Shown here: in pieces, positions 36,978 to 46,082 of the stretch
Position numbering within the stretch: the stretch's first letter is position 1
Layout of the letters: each line of letters opens with the position of its first letter
Translations under genes and position numbers: made by a program
Notes under the pieces: model-generated
What the model saw: only the letters and a program-made list of their open reading frames with translations
What the model was told of the DNA's origin: nothing
Databases searched by the model: none
Source: Legionella quinlivanii
Lineage (GTDB): Bacteria; Pseudomonadota; Gammaproteobacteria; Legionellales; Legionellaceae
NCBI RefSeq assembly: GCF_003265995.1
Contig: NZ_MVJN01000002.1
Location: 62,001-126,000, forward strand
Length of the DNA: 64,000 nt
Reading direction: 5' to 3'

Positions 36978-37037
36978 TAAGCCACCCTCAAGTCGGCTGG
37001 CATAAGTCCGGCCGATAAATTACACCTCTAATTTTGT

Positions 37038-37066
37038 TTGAATTTTGTACTTTAAGGTGATATAAT
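37038..37066 (+). promoter_or_regulatory. Promoter candidate of the 313-aa unknown gene
   Basis: TTGAAT (37038-37043), 17-base spacer, perfect TATAAT (37061-37066), 32 bases before the ATG at 37099. Confidence 0.6.
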
Positions 37067-37098
37067 GCCCGCATTGTTCACCAGGTAGAAATTAAAAT

Positions 37099-38040
37099 AT
37101 GATTAAAGTAATTCTTGTTCCAACCAAGTGGCTGTCAACAGTCACTCCTTTATATTTTGCAGATGAATATAAGCTTCACGCGTCAACTCACAATAAAGTA
37201 TATGGAAGCTTCATACCATCCCTTCAGGCTCCAAGTGTAACAGTCCTTATGCCTTTTCAATTCAAAAGCATATCAGAAACGCCATCTTCTCCTGCTATAA
37301 TTGGTTTACTTCCCCAAGTTACGCTGTACCTTACTAATAAAAATGAACTATTCAATTTAAGTGAATTACCCGTTGCAGATCCCTTAAAAGATAAAGATTG
37401 CCAGCGGCTCATATTTTTAGCTGACAGTGATGATGAAAACTCTGGTCTCTTGTTTGATAATGAAGAAGCACTAAAAAACTTCACCGCTAAATACACTGTT
37501 AAATCGTTTATGGATAAACATATCCTTAATTTAGAACACATTAAACCTAAGTATCAGAGTGTGCATCAGTATTTATTCATTACAGGAGACGATGTACTCA
37601 AAGCTCGGGCAGAACTGCGCGAATTTTACGGCTCGGCCTCTTTTGATATCGATATCGTTCCATTATCAAAAGACCAAAAGAATGATATACCATTAACAGC
37701 GAATGTATCCGGTAACTACAATTATTGGAATGCTGTAAGACTTCCAATTGAGCTTGATATGGAAACCATTAAAAGACAATTCACACACACTTATGCAGCG
37801 CATATAGAACATACGCAGGGAACCAAACGTTCAGTTACAATCGCAGAATTGAACCTTGTTAAAAAAGCAGAAGCAGACGCCGCAGTTCTTGAAGAAAGAC
37901 TGCAAGCAGCAAGAGAATCCCGAAGAGCTGCTCCTGAAAGACAAGGAAGCTGGAGCCCTGCTTTCCTCTCAACCTGGATTTCAAGGATTACAGCCAGCAA
38001 TCCAACGCCGGAACAGTCTCCTCTTGTAGGTCCTAAGTAG
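37099..38040 (+). CDS. Unknown protein with C-terminal coiled coil, candidate effector
   Basis: 313 aa, ATG 37099 after an AGGTAG site. The first about 235 residues look globular (MIKVILVPTKWLSTVTPLYF; a DPLKDKDCQRLIFLADSDDE segment; FITGDDVLKARAELREFYGS). Residues about 255-285 are a charged coiled coil (LVKKAEADAAVLEERLQAAR), followed by a proline- and serine-rich tail ending SPLVGPK. No signal peptide or membrane segment. It has its own strong promoter and sits between the HPRT-like gene and relA. I recognise no family; Dot/Icm secretion is a guess from context. Confidence 0.55.
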   Translation: MIKVILVPTKWLSTVTPLYFADEYKLHASTHNKVYGSFIPSLQAPSVTVLMPFQFKSISETPSSPAIIGLLPQVTLYLTNKNELFNLSELPVADPLKDKDCQRLIFLADSDDENSGLLFDNEEALKNFTAKYTVKSFMDKHILNLEHIKPKYQSVHQYLFITGDDVLKARAELREFYGSASFDIDIVPLSKDQKNDIPLTANVSGNYNYWNAVRLPIELDMETIKRQFTHTYAAHIEHTQGTKRSVTIAELNLVKKAEADAAVLEERLQAARESRRAAPERQGSWSPAFLSTWISRITASNPTPEQSPLVGPK

Positions 38041-38045
38041 TTAAA

Positions 38046-38267
38046 ATCAACCCTCACCCTAGGCCTCACTGCCATTAAGTTAAGGAATCCTCGTAGGTTG
38101 GGCCCTTGGCCCAACAAAGGGGTTAAACCACTCCAGAACTCAATGTTGTGCCAAGGGCACAACCTACATGCAATTGCAGAATTTCCTTAACTTAATGGCA
38201 GTGACTGCCCTCGCCCAACTTGGGAGATGGGATTTTTTATCACTCTGCTCTCCTCAGAATAAACCGG
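38046..38267. repeat. Repeat cluster downstream of the unknown gene (families D and B)
   Basis: 38046-38090 carries the CCTCACTGCCATTAAGTTAA module, and 38183-38215 carries its reverse complement. Between them, 38093-38167 is family B copy 2 (75 bp; ends GTAGGTTGGGCCCTTGGC and GCCAAGGGCACAACCTAC). The D modules thus flank the B element in inverted orientation, giving one large nested palindrome between the convergent genes. Confidence 0.65.
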
Positions 38268-40472
38268 TTAAACCTGCCTGCGAGCTTCTAAAACATTGGG
38301 TATTTGTTCCAGTTTGTTCAGTAATCTCGAAAGGCTGTTCAAGCCATCAATCTCCACGGTTAATTTAATAGTCGCCATGTTTTCCTGCTTGTCGCTTTGC
38401 GTTTGCAAGGCATAGACATGCGCTTTTTCATTGGATAACAGGGAGGTGACATCGCGTAAAAGTCCTGAGCGGTCGAAGGCTTTAATAATGACATCAACCA
38501 CATAATGATCGCGGGTCGCCGAGCCCCAGGAGACTTGCAGAAAACGCTGCTTTTGCCTGTCACTGGCATGAAGAATATTAGCGCAATCTTTGCGGTGAAC
38601 AGACACACCGCGTCCAACGGTAATATAACCTACGACATCATCACCAGGTAATGGCTGACAGCATCTCGCCATATTAGTCAATAAATTACCCACTCCTTCG
38701 ATACGTAAATCACTTCCCCTGACCTCCGGGATAGCCTGGGATTTGACAATCGTATGGATGTCTGGCTCTGATTCCACGGAAGGCGTGATTCGATGTAATA
38801 TTTGCCCCAGTTTAATATCACCGCGGCCTAATGCTGCCAGCATATCGTCGAGACGTTTGAAATTGAACGAAGAGACCACGTCGCCAAGGCGATCCATTTT
38901 GATGCCGAGATTCTTCAACTCTTTATCGAGAATCTCATGGCCTTCCGCCTTGTTTTTGTCATAATCCTGCATTTTAAACCAATGCAATACTTTTGCCCTG
39001 GCGCGGGAAGTTCTCAGATAGTTTAAATGAGGATTAATCCAGTCGCGTGAAGGCCTTGATTCTTTGCCAGTTAACACTTCGACCCGATCGCCCGTTTGCA
39101 GTTGATAAGTCAGGTTGACAATAGAACCATTCACTTTCGCACCGCGGCATCGATGGCCGAGCTGGCTATGAACGTGATAGGCGAAATCAAGAGGAGTTAC
39201 TCCGCTCGGCAGATCGAGCACATCACCATCTGGTGTAAATACATAGACACGATCTTCAAGAAATTCGGTTTCCATTGCTTCAGAAACACCACTTGAGGCA
39301 GCCATTTCCTTATGCCAGGCCAAAACATCCCGCAGCCATTCAATTTTACGTTCATGGCTTTCTTTTTGCTGAAATCCACCTTCTTTGTATTTCCAATGAG
39401 CGGCAACTCCCATCTCAGCCAAATCATGCATATGAAAAGTTCTGATTTGAACTTCAAACACGCGATCCTCGGGACCTTCAACTGCTGTATGCAGCGATTG
39501 ATACCCATTGGGTTTGGGATTGACAATGTAGTCGTCAAACTCAGCGGGAATTTGCTTCCATAGTGCATGCACCATGCTTAACACATCATAGCATTGCTCT
39601 TTCGTTTCAAGGAGAACGCGAACTGCCGTGGCGTCATAAATTTCTTCCAGCGGCACATTCTTGCGCTGCATTTTTTTGTAGATACTGTGAATATGTTTAG
39701 AGCGTCCGTAAACAGCAAAATGAGTAGCACCAGTGGCCTTGATCCGTTTATTTAGCTCCTGAACAATCAGATTGACATAACGATCGCGGTCCAGACGTTT
39801 GGCCTTTAATCCTTTGGCAATGGACTTATACTCCGCTGGATGCAAATAACGAAAAGCGAGATCCTCCATCTCCCATTTGATGGCACCAATTCCAAGACGA
39901 TTCGCCAGTGGCGCATAAATCTCCATGACCTCGGTGGCAATCTGGCGGCGAATAGCTTCCGGTAATTGTGAGCAGGTACGCAGAACACATAAACGCTCTG
40001 CCAGCTTAATCAGCACAACCCGTGCATCATCCACCATAGCTAGCAGCATTTTGCGAACATTATCGATCTGATGTTTATTTTGCGGATATTTGTTAAGTGC
40101 CTGCAGATTATGAATAGCACTCATTTTTTCAATGCCTTTAACCAGCTTGGCTATTGATGGCCCCAGCTGCTCTTCGACATCATCAAGTGAGAGTTCCGCA
40201 TAATGAACATTTTCAAAAATAATAGCAGCGCTGAGTGTTTCCTGATCCACTTCAAGATCAGCCAGCAGATCAGCCATTTGCAAACCCTGCTGCAGGCAGG
40301 AAATTCCGGTTTCAGTAGCATGATCGAAGCCTGCAAGCTGGCTTAAGGTACAGGCATTGCGGATTAAATCCAAATCCTGAAAATACCCCTTGCTCCCTAA
40401 CTGGTGCAGCCATTGCTCCAGATCAATACCATTGTCGCTTAACCAGGGAGTATCTTCTTTAACCTTTACCAT
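38268..40472 (-). CDS. relA: GTP pyrophosphokinase RelA
   Basis: 734 aa, long RSH protein. The hydrolase HD region is degenerate (IIFENVHYAELSLDDVEEQL where SpoT has HDxxED), so it should be a synthetase only. The synthetase domain keeps GRSKHIHSIYKKMQRKN and YIVNPKPNGYQSLHTAVEGP. TGS (VYVFTPDGDVLDLPSGVTPL), a zinc-finger-type segment (RCCQPLPGDDVVGYITVGRG) and a C-terminal ACT domain follow. It makes (p)ppGpp on stalled ribosomes; in Legionella this promotes the transmissive phase. rlmD ends two bases upstream. Confidence 0.96.
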   Translation of the reverse strand: MVKVKEDTPWLSDNGIDLEQWLHQLGSKGYFQDLDLIRNACTLSQLAGFDHATETGISCLQQGLQMADLLADLEVDQETLSAAIIFENVHYAELSLDDVEEQLGPSIAKLVKGIEKMSAIHNLQALNKYPQNKHQIDNVRKMLLAMVDDARVVLIKLAERLCVLRTCSQLPEAIRRQIATEVMEIYAPLANRLGIGAIKWEMEDLAFRYLHPAEYKSIAKGLKAKRLDRDRYVNLIVQELNKRIKATGATHFAVYGRSKHIHSIYKKMQRKNVPLEEIYDATAVRVLLETKEQCYDVLSMVHALWKQIPAEFDDYIVNPKPNGYQSLHTAVEGPEDRVFEVQIRTFHMHDLAEMGVAAHWKYKEGGFQQKESHERKIEWLRDVLAWHKEMAASSGVSEAMETEFLEDRVYVFTPDGDVLDLPSGVTPLDFAYHVHSQLGHRCRGAKVNGSIVNLTYQLQTGDRVEVLTGKESRPSRDWINPHLNYLRTSRARAKVLHWFKMQDYDKNKAEGHEILDKELKNLGIKMDRLGDVVSSFNFKRLDDMLAALGRGDIKLGQILHRITPSVESEPDIHTIVKSQAIPEVRGSDLRIEGVGNLLTNMARCCQPLPGDDVVGYITVGRGVSVHRKDCANILHASDRQKQRFLQVSWGSATRDHYVVDVIIKAFDRSGLLRDVTSLLSNEKAHVYALQTQSDKQENMATIKLTVEIDGLNSLSRLLNKLEQIPNVLEARRQV

Positions 40473-40474
40473 AA

Positions 40475-41809
40475 CTACTTTTCCTTTTGAAACACCGCAA
40501 TCGATTCTACATGAGACGTATGAGGGAACATATCCATAACCCCCGCAGCGACAAAACGATAACCCTGCTGATTAACCAGAATATCGCTATCGCGAGCCAG
40601 AGTGGCTGGATTACAGGAAACATAAACAATACGCTCTGGTTTAAGTTTATCGATTTGCCGCATAATTTCCAGTGCTCCTGAACGCGGAGGATCAATTAAC
40701 ATTTTACTGATGGCTGGAAGATTAAATTTAGCCAGAACATCTGGCTCATCAAGATTGGCGGCATAAAATTGCAGATTATCCAGCTGATTGATTCTGGCAT
40801 TCATCGCAGCGCGCTCAACCATGGTTTCACTTCCTTCAAAACCAATCACCTGGCGGCATCGTTTGGCAATGGGTAAAGAGAAATTTCCAAGTCCACAAAA
40901 CAGATCAAGAACTGTATCTTCTTGATTTAACTCCAATAATTTTAAAGCTTTTGGAATCATAATTCGATTTAATCGCGGATTTATCTGAGTGAAATCAGTG
41001 GGGTGAAATTGATAGCGAATTCCCTCCTCAGGTAATTCATAGTGCAGAAACTCATCATCTGATTCCGGATAGAAACGTTTTACAGTTTCGCTGTTACCCG
41101 GCTGAAGATATAAGATAAACCCGCTGGCATCCGCAAAAGCTTTCAATTGCTGTTCTTCCTGACTGGATAGCGCATCCAGATTTCGTAAAATTAGAGCCAC
41201 CTCGTCATCGCCCGCCGCTACCTCAATCTGTGCTATCTTTTCAGGAGACTCTAAAGAGTCCATCAATTGGCGCAAAGCCTGAATATTATCATCCACTTTT
41301 TTATGCAGGACCGGACAATGGCTGATTTCTGTGATATAGCGAGGATTATTTTTTTCTCGAAACCCAACCAGAGTGGCTTGCTTCTTATGTACATAACGAA
41401 CACTTAAGCGGGCTTTGTTTCTATAATTCCAGCTGCCAGCACTTAAAGGCTCAAGAATCGTTTCAGGTTGACAATGGCCTATTCTCTGGAACATATCAAA
41501 CAGCAGGGCTTGTTTCTCCTGAATTTGCGTCTCTTCATCCAAATGCTGTAAAGAGCAGCCGCCACAAAGTTGATAATGCTGACAGCGAGGGTTTGCCCGA
41601 TGAACGGAAGGGCTAATCACCTCAACCAGTCTTCCCTCGTCATAATCTTTTTTGGTTCGCAGATACTCAAATGAAACGGTTTCCTCAGGTAAAGCACCAT
41701 CAATAAACGTCGTTTTGCCGTTGATACGGGCGATCCCACGCCCATCATGACTGAATTTTTCGATAATAGCAGTGCTTAAAACAGGTGGAGTTTTGCGTTT
41801 TCTTGTCAT
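40475..41809 (-). CDS. rlmD: 23S rRNA (uracil-1939-C5)-methyltransferase RlmD
   Basis: 444 aa. SAM-dependent m5U methylase of 23S rRNA position 1939. An N-terminal TRAM domain precedes the iron-sulfur cysteines [10 protein letters not shown], with a later CPVL. The Rossmann motif is [16 protein letters not shown] and the catalytic cysteine is in [24 protein letters not shown] is the motif that positions the uracil. The relA start is two bases after its stop, so the two are one transcript. Confidence 0.95.
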   Translation of the reverse strand: MTRKRKTPPVLSTAIIEKFSHDGRGIARINGKTTFIDGALPEETVSFEYLRTKKDYDEGRLVEVISPSVHRANPRCQHYQLCGGCSLQHLDEETQIQEKQALLFDMFQRIGHCQPETILEPLSAGSWNYRNKARLSVRYVHKKQATLVGFREKNNPRYITEISHCPVLHKKVDDNIQALRQLMDSLESPEKIAQIEVAAGDDEVALILRNLDALSSQEEQQLKAFADASGFILYLQPGNSETVKRFYPESDDEFLHYELPEEGIRYQFHPTDFTQINPRLNRIMIPKALKLLELNQEDTVLDLFCGLGNFSLPIAKRCRQVIGFEGSETMVERAAMNARINQLDNLQFYAANLDEPDVLAKFNLPAISKMLIDPPRSGALEIMRQIDKLKPERIVYVSCNPATLARDSDILVNQQGYRFVAAGVMDMFPHTSHVESIAVFQKEK

Positions 41810-41856
41810 GTTACATCTATCTTCTATATTAATTAGGAAATTTACCTATCATCTTG

Positions 41857-42600
41857 TCATACGTCGCTCATGCCTACTGACGATAAAAAGGAATGCACTT
41901 CCTTATCGGACAACTCCTGAGAATCTCCTCTTGCCAGCGATCTTGGCATGGTAATTCGACCATAACGGATGCGGATTAAACGGCTGACTTCAACACCTTG
42001 CGATTGCCAAAGGCGCCTGACTTCACGATTTCGTCCCTCAGTCAGTGTGACATGATACCAGGCATTCGCGCCTTCACCGCCCCGGTATTCCACTTTTTTG
42101 AATTTGGCGAAACCGTCGTCCAGGGTAACCCCCTTTAAAAGGTTACTTACTATTTCATCACTGACCTGACCATGCACACGGACAGCATATTCTCTTTCAA
42201 GCTGTTGTTTGGGGTGCATCAAATGGTTTGCCAATTCCCCATTATTGGTAAATATAAGCAAACCCGAGGTATTAATATCCAAACGACCGACCTGCACCCA
42301 GCGCCCCTCCTTTAAATGAGGCAGCTGATCAAAAACGGTCTTGCTATGTTTGGGATCGCGGCGGCTGGAAATTTCACCGACCGGCTTATGATAGATAAGC
42401 ACCCGAGTTTTAGTTTTGTGTTTAAGTGGATTCGCGATGAGTCTGCCTTTTACCGCAATTTTATCCTCTGGGCCTGCCGATTCTCCAATTTTGGCAACTT
42501 CTCCATTCACTGAAACCAAACCCTGCTCAATCCACTTTTCCATTTCTCTGCGCGAGCCAAAACCAGCCTGGCTTAATATCTTCTGTAAACGTTCTTTCAT
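41857..42600 (-). CDS. rluB: Ribosomal large subunit pseudouridine synthase RluB
   Basis: 247 aa. An N-terminal S4 RNA-binding domain (RLQKILSQAGFGSRREMEKWI) is followed by the RsuA-type catalytic domain with GRLDINTSGLLIFTNNGEL carrying the active aspartate, and EGRNREVRRLWQSQGVEVSRLIR. RluB isomerises U2605 of 23S rRNA. It is shorter than E. coli RluB, lacking the long basic tail. The ATG overlaps the scpB stop (ATGA). The scpA-scpB-rluB order is widespread. Confidence 0.92.
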   Translation of the reverse strand: MKERLQKILSQAGFGSRREMEKWIEQGLVSVNGEVAKIGESAGPEDKIAVKGRLIANPLKHKTKTRVLIYHKPVGEISSRRDPKHSKTVFDQLPHLKEGRWVQVGRLDINTSGLLIFTNNGELANHLMHPKQQLEREYAVRVHGQVSDEIVSNLLKGVTLDDGFAKFKKVEYRGGEGANAWYHVTLTEGRNREVRRLWQSQGVEVSRLIRIRYGRITMPRSLARGDSQELSDKEVHSFLSSVGMSDV

Positions 42601-43175
42601 AATTCAACACACTCTTCTTCTACATCGACAGACTGCTCGGTTTTGCCTGAAGGCATATCCTCGAAATGAGGAAGCGGCGGCAGCTGATGGATTGATGATA
42701 AATTAAAATAATCCAAAAAAAATTTGGTCGTGATATACACTGCCGGCCTTCCGGGAACATCCCGATAACCAGCAGCCCTTACCCAGTTTCGCTCCAACAG
42801 GGTTTTAATGATGGCGGTACTTACAGCAACGCCGCGGATCTCTTCAATATCAGCTCTTGTGACCGGCTGGCGATAGGCAATTATGGCCAGGGTTTCCAGC
42901 AAGGCACGCGAATATTTTACCGGTTTCTCGGCATTCAGCCGATTAACCCAGTAGCTGTATTTACTCCTTGTTTGTATGCAAAAACCACTGGCTAGCTGCT
43001 TTAACTCAATACCACTGTTATCATACTGCCGGGCAAGGTTCTCAAGCTCCTGTTTAATTAGTTCTTTCTCTGGAGGGCATTCATCGAAGACCGATTGCAA
43101 TTGTTCAATAGTCAATGGACTTTCCGAACTCATTAATAAAGCTTCGAGAATTCCTCTTAAGTTAATCTCATCCAT
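42597..43175 (-). CDS. scpB: Segregation and condensation protein B
   Basis: 192 aa from ATG 43175, chosen because GGGAG lies seven bases upstream; a longer frame to 43232 would overlap scpA needlessly. Two winged helices: INLRGILEALLMSSESPLTIEQL, then LLETLAIIAYRQPVTRADIEEIRGV (the most conserved ScpB stretch) and AAGYRDVPGRPAVYITTKFFLDYF. ScpB dimers bind the kleisin ScpA in the Smc complex for chromosome segregation. It overlaps scpA by eight bases. Confidence 0.95.
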   Translation of the reverse strand: MDEINLRGILEALLMSSESPLTIEQLQSVFDECPPEKELIKQELENLARQYDNSGIELKQLASGFCIQTRSKYSYWVNRLNAEKPVKYSRALLETLAIIAYRQPVTRADIEEIRGVAVSTAIIKTLLERNWVRAAGYRDVPGRPAVYITTKFFLDYFNLSSIHQLPPLPHFEDMPSGKTEQSVDVEEECVEL

Positions 43176-43968
43176 TATCAAACTCCCGAATATGAATGGG
43201 CTCAAACGCGGCCGTTTGAATAATAATGACAATTGATTGCCGGGCTAACTCGAGAACAGCCAGTAATGTAACAGCAATTCCCATTCGCCCTTCTTCCTTG
43301 TTTAACAGCGCGACAAAGGACATGTTTTCGCCCTGCTGCAGGCGTTCGAGAACGATGGCCATTCGCTCGCGAACCGATAGCGGCTCACGCATAATCTGAT
43401 GATGCACCTGATGACCCTGGCGGGTAATCAGCTCCGCCATTGCTTCTATTAGCGATTGAAGCGAAACATCCGGATGTAATCTTAATTTTTCCGCGCCATC
43501 AACCGGCAGATTCACACTGAAAAAATCCCGTTCTTCACGGGGTAATTCATCTAATTGTAGTGCGGCCTGTTTAAATTGCTCATAGAGTTGTAATTTTCGA
43601 ACCAGCGCCGCGCGCGGGTCTTCTTCAATTTCTTCTTCAGAACTGGTTTGCGGCAAAAGCATTCTTGATTTGATTTCGGCAAGCATGGCAGCCATCACCA
43701 GATAATCAGCGGCCAGCTCCATTCTATCCGTCATCAATTGAATGTATTGCATATATTGACGGGTAATCAAGGCAATAGGAATGTCCAGAATATCCAGGTT
43801 CTGTTTTCTAATCAGATACAGCAAGAGATCTAACGGTCCGGTAAATGAATCGAGCAATACTTCCAGCGCATCAGGAGGGATGAACAGATCGGGAGGCAAA
43901 TCAGTGAATGGTTTGCCTCCGATCGTTGCGAGTATTATTTGTTCCGGCTCTGTTTCAGCAGTGTGCAT
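43168..43968 (-). CDS. scpA: Segregation and condensation protein A
   Basis: 266 aa kleisin bridging Smc heads. LLDSFTGPLDLLLYLIRKQNLDILDI near residues 37-62 is the family N-terminal signature, followed by AADYLVMAAMLAEIKSRMLLP, and a C-terminal winged helix with FVALLNKEEGRMGIAVTLLAVLEL. The ATG overlaps the trpS stop by one base (TAATG), so trpS-scpA-scpB-rluB are read in one chain. Confidence 0.95.
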   Translation of the reverse strand: MHTAETEPEQIILATIGGKPFTDLPPDLFIPPDALEVLLDSFTGPLDLLLYLIRKQNLDILDIPIALITRQYMQYIQLMTDRMELAADYLVMAAMLAEIKSRMLLPQTSSEEEIEEDPRAALVRKLQLYEQFKQAALQLDELPREERDFFSVNLPVDGAEKLRLHPDVSLQSLIEAMAELITRQGHQVHHQIMREPLSVRERMAIVLERLQQGENMSFVALLNKEEGRMGIAVTLLAVLELARQSIVIIIQTAAFEPIHIREFDNG

Positions 43969-45179
43969 TAATAATCAAGGCCTATCACTTCACGCACATC
44001 TTTCAGCGTTTTATTCGCTTCATCGCGGGCAGCTTCACTACCCTCCGCTACCAAACGTTTAACAGAACTTAAATCCGCTTCATATGTTTTAATAGCTTCC
44101 TGAATGGGAATCAGTTCCTGCTTAATCGCATCCACCACGGGCCGTTTGCAATCAATGCAGCCAATTCCAGCAGAGCGGCAGCCAGTTTGAACCCAGTCTT
44201 TCACATCCTCAGAGGAGTAAATTTTATGCAATTGCCAGACCGGACATTTTTCAGGCTCGCCAGGATCTGTCCTTTTCACTCGAGCAGGATCGGTCGGCAT
44301 AGTGAAAATTTTCTTTTCTACCTGCGTCAAATCTTCTCTCAGACTAATAGTATTACCATAAGACTTCGACATTTTCTGCCCGTCTGTACCTGGCATTTTC
44401 GGTGTTTCCGTCAGAAGAGGTTGCGGCTCGGGAAGAATAATTTTGCCTGAACCATCCAGATAGCCCATTAAGCGCTCTTTATCCCCAATCGAAAGATTAT
44501 GTTGATTAGCAATCAATGCTTTGGCTGTGTTAAGTGATTCATGGCAACCATCCTGTTGGAATTTTTTTCGCAACTCGCTGTAAAGGGAACCATTTTTTTT
44601 GCCCATTTTCTTGATTGCTTCAGCGGCCTGCACTTCAAAATTTGGCTCTTTGCCATAAATGAAATTGAAACGTCGTGCAATTTCACGGGTTAATTCAATA
44701 TGCGCAACCTGATCTTCACCCACAGGAACCCAATCAGCTTTATACAGTAAAACATCAGCGCTTTGTAAAAGCGGATAACCAAGAAATCCATAAGTTGATA
44801 AATCTTTCTCTCGAAGTTTCTCTTGCTGATCTTTATAAGTAGGCACCCTTTCCAGCCAGCCAAGCGGCGTTATCATCGATAAAAGCAGGTGTAATTCGGC
44901 ATGCTCAGGCACCCAGGACTGAATGAAAACCTTGGATAAACTGGGATTAATCCCGCAAGCCAGCCAGTCAACAACCATATCCCATAAAATATTTTCTATA
45001 AATCCTGGTTCTTCATAGGAAGTGGTTAAGCCATGCCAGTCAGCAACAAAAAAATAGCAATCATACTGGTGTTGGAGTTTCAACCAATTTTTTAGAACAC
45101 CATGATAATGACCCAAATGTAAACGGCCACTGGCACGCATACCTGAAACGACACGTTTGTTAGCACTAAATAAAGACAT
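43968..45179 (-). CDS. trpS: Tryptophanyl-tRNA synthetase with cysteine cluster motif
   Basis: 403 aa, longer than the about 330-aa E. coli enzyme. Class I signatures are SGMRASGRLHLGHYHG (HIGH) and GTDGQKMSKSYGNTI (KMSKS). An insertion of about 60-70 residues (IKKMGKKNGSLYSELRKKF through the LSIGDKERLMGYLDGSG region) precedes KMSKS. Residues C312, C334, C341 and C344 form C-x21-C-x6-C-x2-C, close to the C-x22-C-x6-C-x2-C iron-sulfur motif of Thermotoga TrpRS. The enzyme charges tRNA-Trp. Confidence 0.95.
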   Translation of the reverse strand: MSLFSANKRVVSGMRASGRLHLGHYHGVLKNWLKLQHQYDCYFFVADWHGLTTSYEEPGFIENILWDMVVDWLACGINPSLSKVFIQSWVPEHAELHLLLSMITPLGWLERVPTYKDQQEKLREKDLSTYGFLGYPLLQSADVLLYKADWVPVGEDQVAHIELTREIARRFNFIYGKEPNFEVQAAEAIKKMGKKNGSLYSELRKKFQQDGCHESLNTAKALIANQHNLSIGDKERLMGYLDGSGKIILPEPQPLLTETPKMPGTDGQKMSKSYGNTISLREDLTQVEKKIFTMPTDPARVKRTDPGEPEKCPVWQLHKIYSSEDVKDWVQTGCRSAGIGCIDCKRPVVDAIKQELIPIQEAIKTYEADLSSVKRLVAEGSEAARDEANKTLKDVREVIGLDY

Positions 45180-45202
45180 CTAAAACCTCAGGTTTATATA
45201 AA

Positions 45203-45823
45203 TCAGCGAAACGGTTCCGGATCACCCTTACCTTCCCGGATTATTACAGGGTAATCACCAGTTAAATCGACGACCGTAGTGGGTTCGTGACCGCAGTCGC
45301 CTCCATCAATAATTAAATCAATCTGATTGCCCAGCAAGTCTCTTATGGCTTCAGGCTGACTTAAGGGAACCTCGGCGCCAGGAAGAATCAGGGTTGTACT
45401 CATTAAGGGCGCCTCAAGGCATTCAAGCAATGACAAGGTGATATTATTGTCCGGCACACGCAAACCCAATGTTTTCCGCTTGGGATGCAGCATAAGCCTG
45501 GGTACTTCATGAGTGGCGTTTAAAATAAATGTATAGGATCCGGGAGTGAATGCTTTTAACAGGCGAAATATCGGATTAGATACTCTGGCATAAGTGCCCA
45601 GCTGCGAAAGATCGCGGCAGACCAGCGTCATATTGTGATTTTTATCAAGCTGACGCAGGCGTCTGATACGTTCAAGCGCCGCTTTGTTGCCCAAACGGCA
45701 TCCTAAAGCGTAGCCTGAATCAGTTGGATAAACAATCAAACCACCCTCTTCAATAATGGACGCTGCTTTTCTTAGCAATCTTGCCTGTGGATTGTCCGGG
45801 TGAATTGCAAAAAACTGACTCAT
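45203..45823 (-). CDS. YciO-type Sua5/YrdC-family protein
   Basis: 206 aa. The N-terminus SQFFAIHPDNPQARLLRKAA and GGLIVYPTDSGYALGCRLGNK, then MTLVCRDLSQLGTYARV, TPGSYTFILNATHEVPR and RKTLGLRVP, match YciO closely. YciO is the paralogue of threonylcarbamoyl-AMP synthase TsaC/Sua5 with the same fold; whether it makes TC-AMP for tRNA t6A in vivo is debated. It precedes trpS on the same strand with a 23-base gap and probably shares its transcript. Confidence 0.9.
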   Translation of the reverse strand: MSQFFAIHPDNPQARLLRKAASIIEEGGLIVYPTDSGYALGCRLGNKAALERIRRLRQLDKNHNMTLVCRDLSQLGTYARVSNPIFRLLKAFTPGSYTFILNATHEVPRLMLHPKRKTLGLRVPDNNITLSLLECLEAPLMSTTLILPGAEVPLSQPEAIRDLLGNQIDLIIDGGDCGHEPTTVVDLTGDYPVIIREGKGDPEPFR

Positions 45824-45972
45824 TGAAAGGTCCCCTGTTAAATGTCCATTGATGCCAGATACAGTTTAGGGGACTGATTGTATCATTTAATTTTGTTTCT
45901 GTGCAGCTTTCAAACTCTGATCAATCCTGCGAACAGGATCACTGGTACAGAATACTGGTAACTTCCCAGGTA

Positions 45973-46057
45973 CATCATCCTGAGCGTAGCGAAGGATCCC
46001 AAACTGCTTGGAACTGAGCCAGATTCAGGAGATCCTTCACTGCGTTCAGGATGACGT
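45973..46057. repeat. Palindromic repeat family C, copy 1
   Basis: About 85 bp between yciO and rhlE. TCATCCTGAGCGTAGCGAAG at the left and its near complement CTTCACTGCGTTCAGGATGA at the right are long inverted arms around a short centre. The right arm plus TTGAGACG recurs in reverse complement at 61785-61826. Confidence 0.7.
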
Positions 46058-46082
46058 TGAGACGATTTGTACGAATACTTTA

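Noticed and set aside
38268-40472. Loss of the HD hydrolase motif in RelA as a novelty
   Set aside because: A degenerate HD site is normal for RelA (as opposed to SpoT) in gammaproteobacteria.
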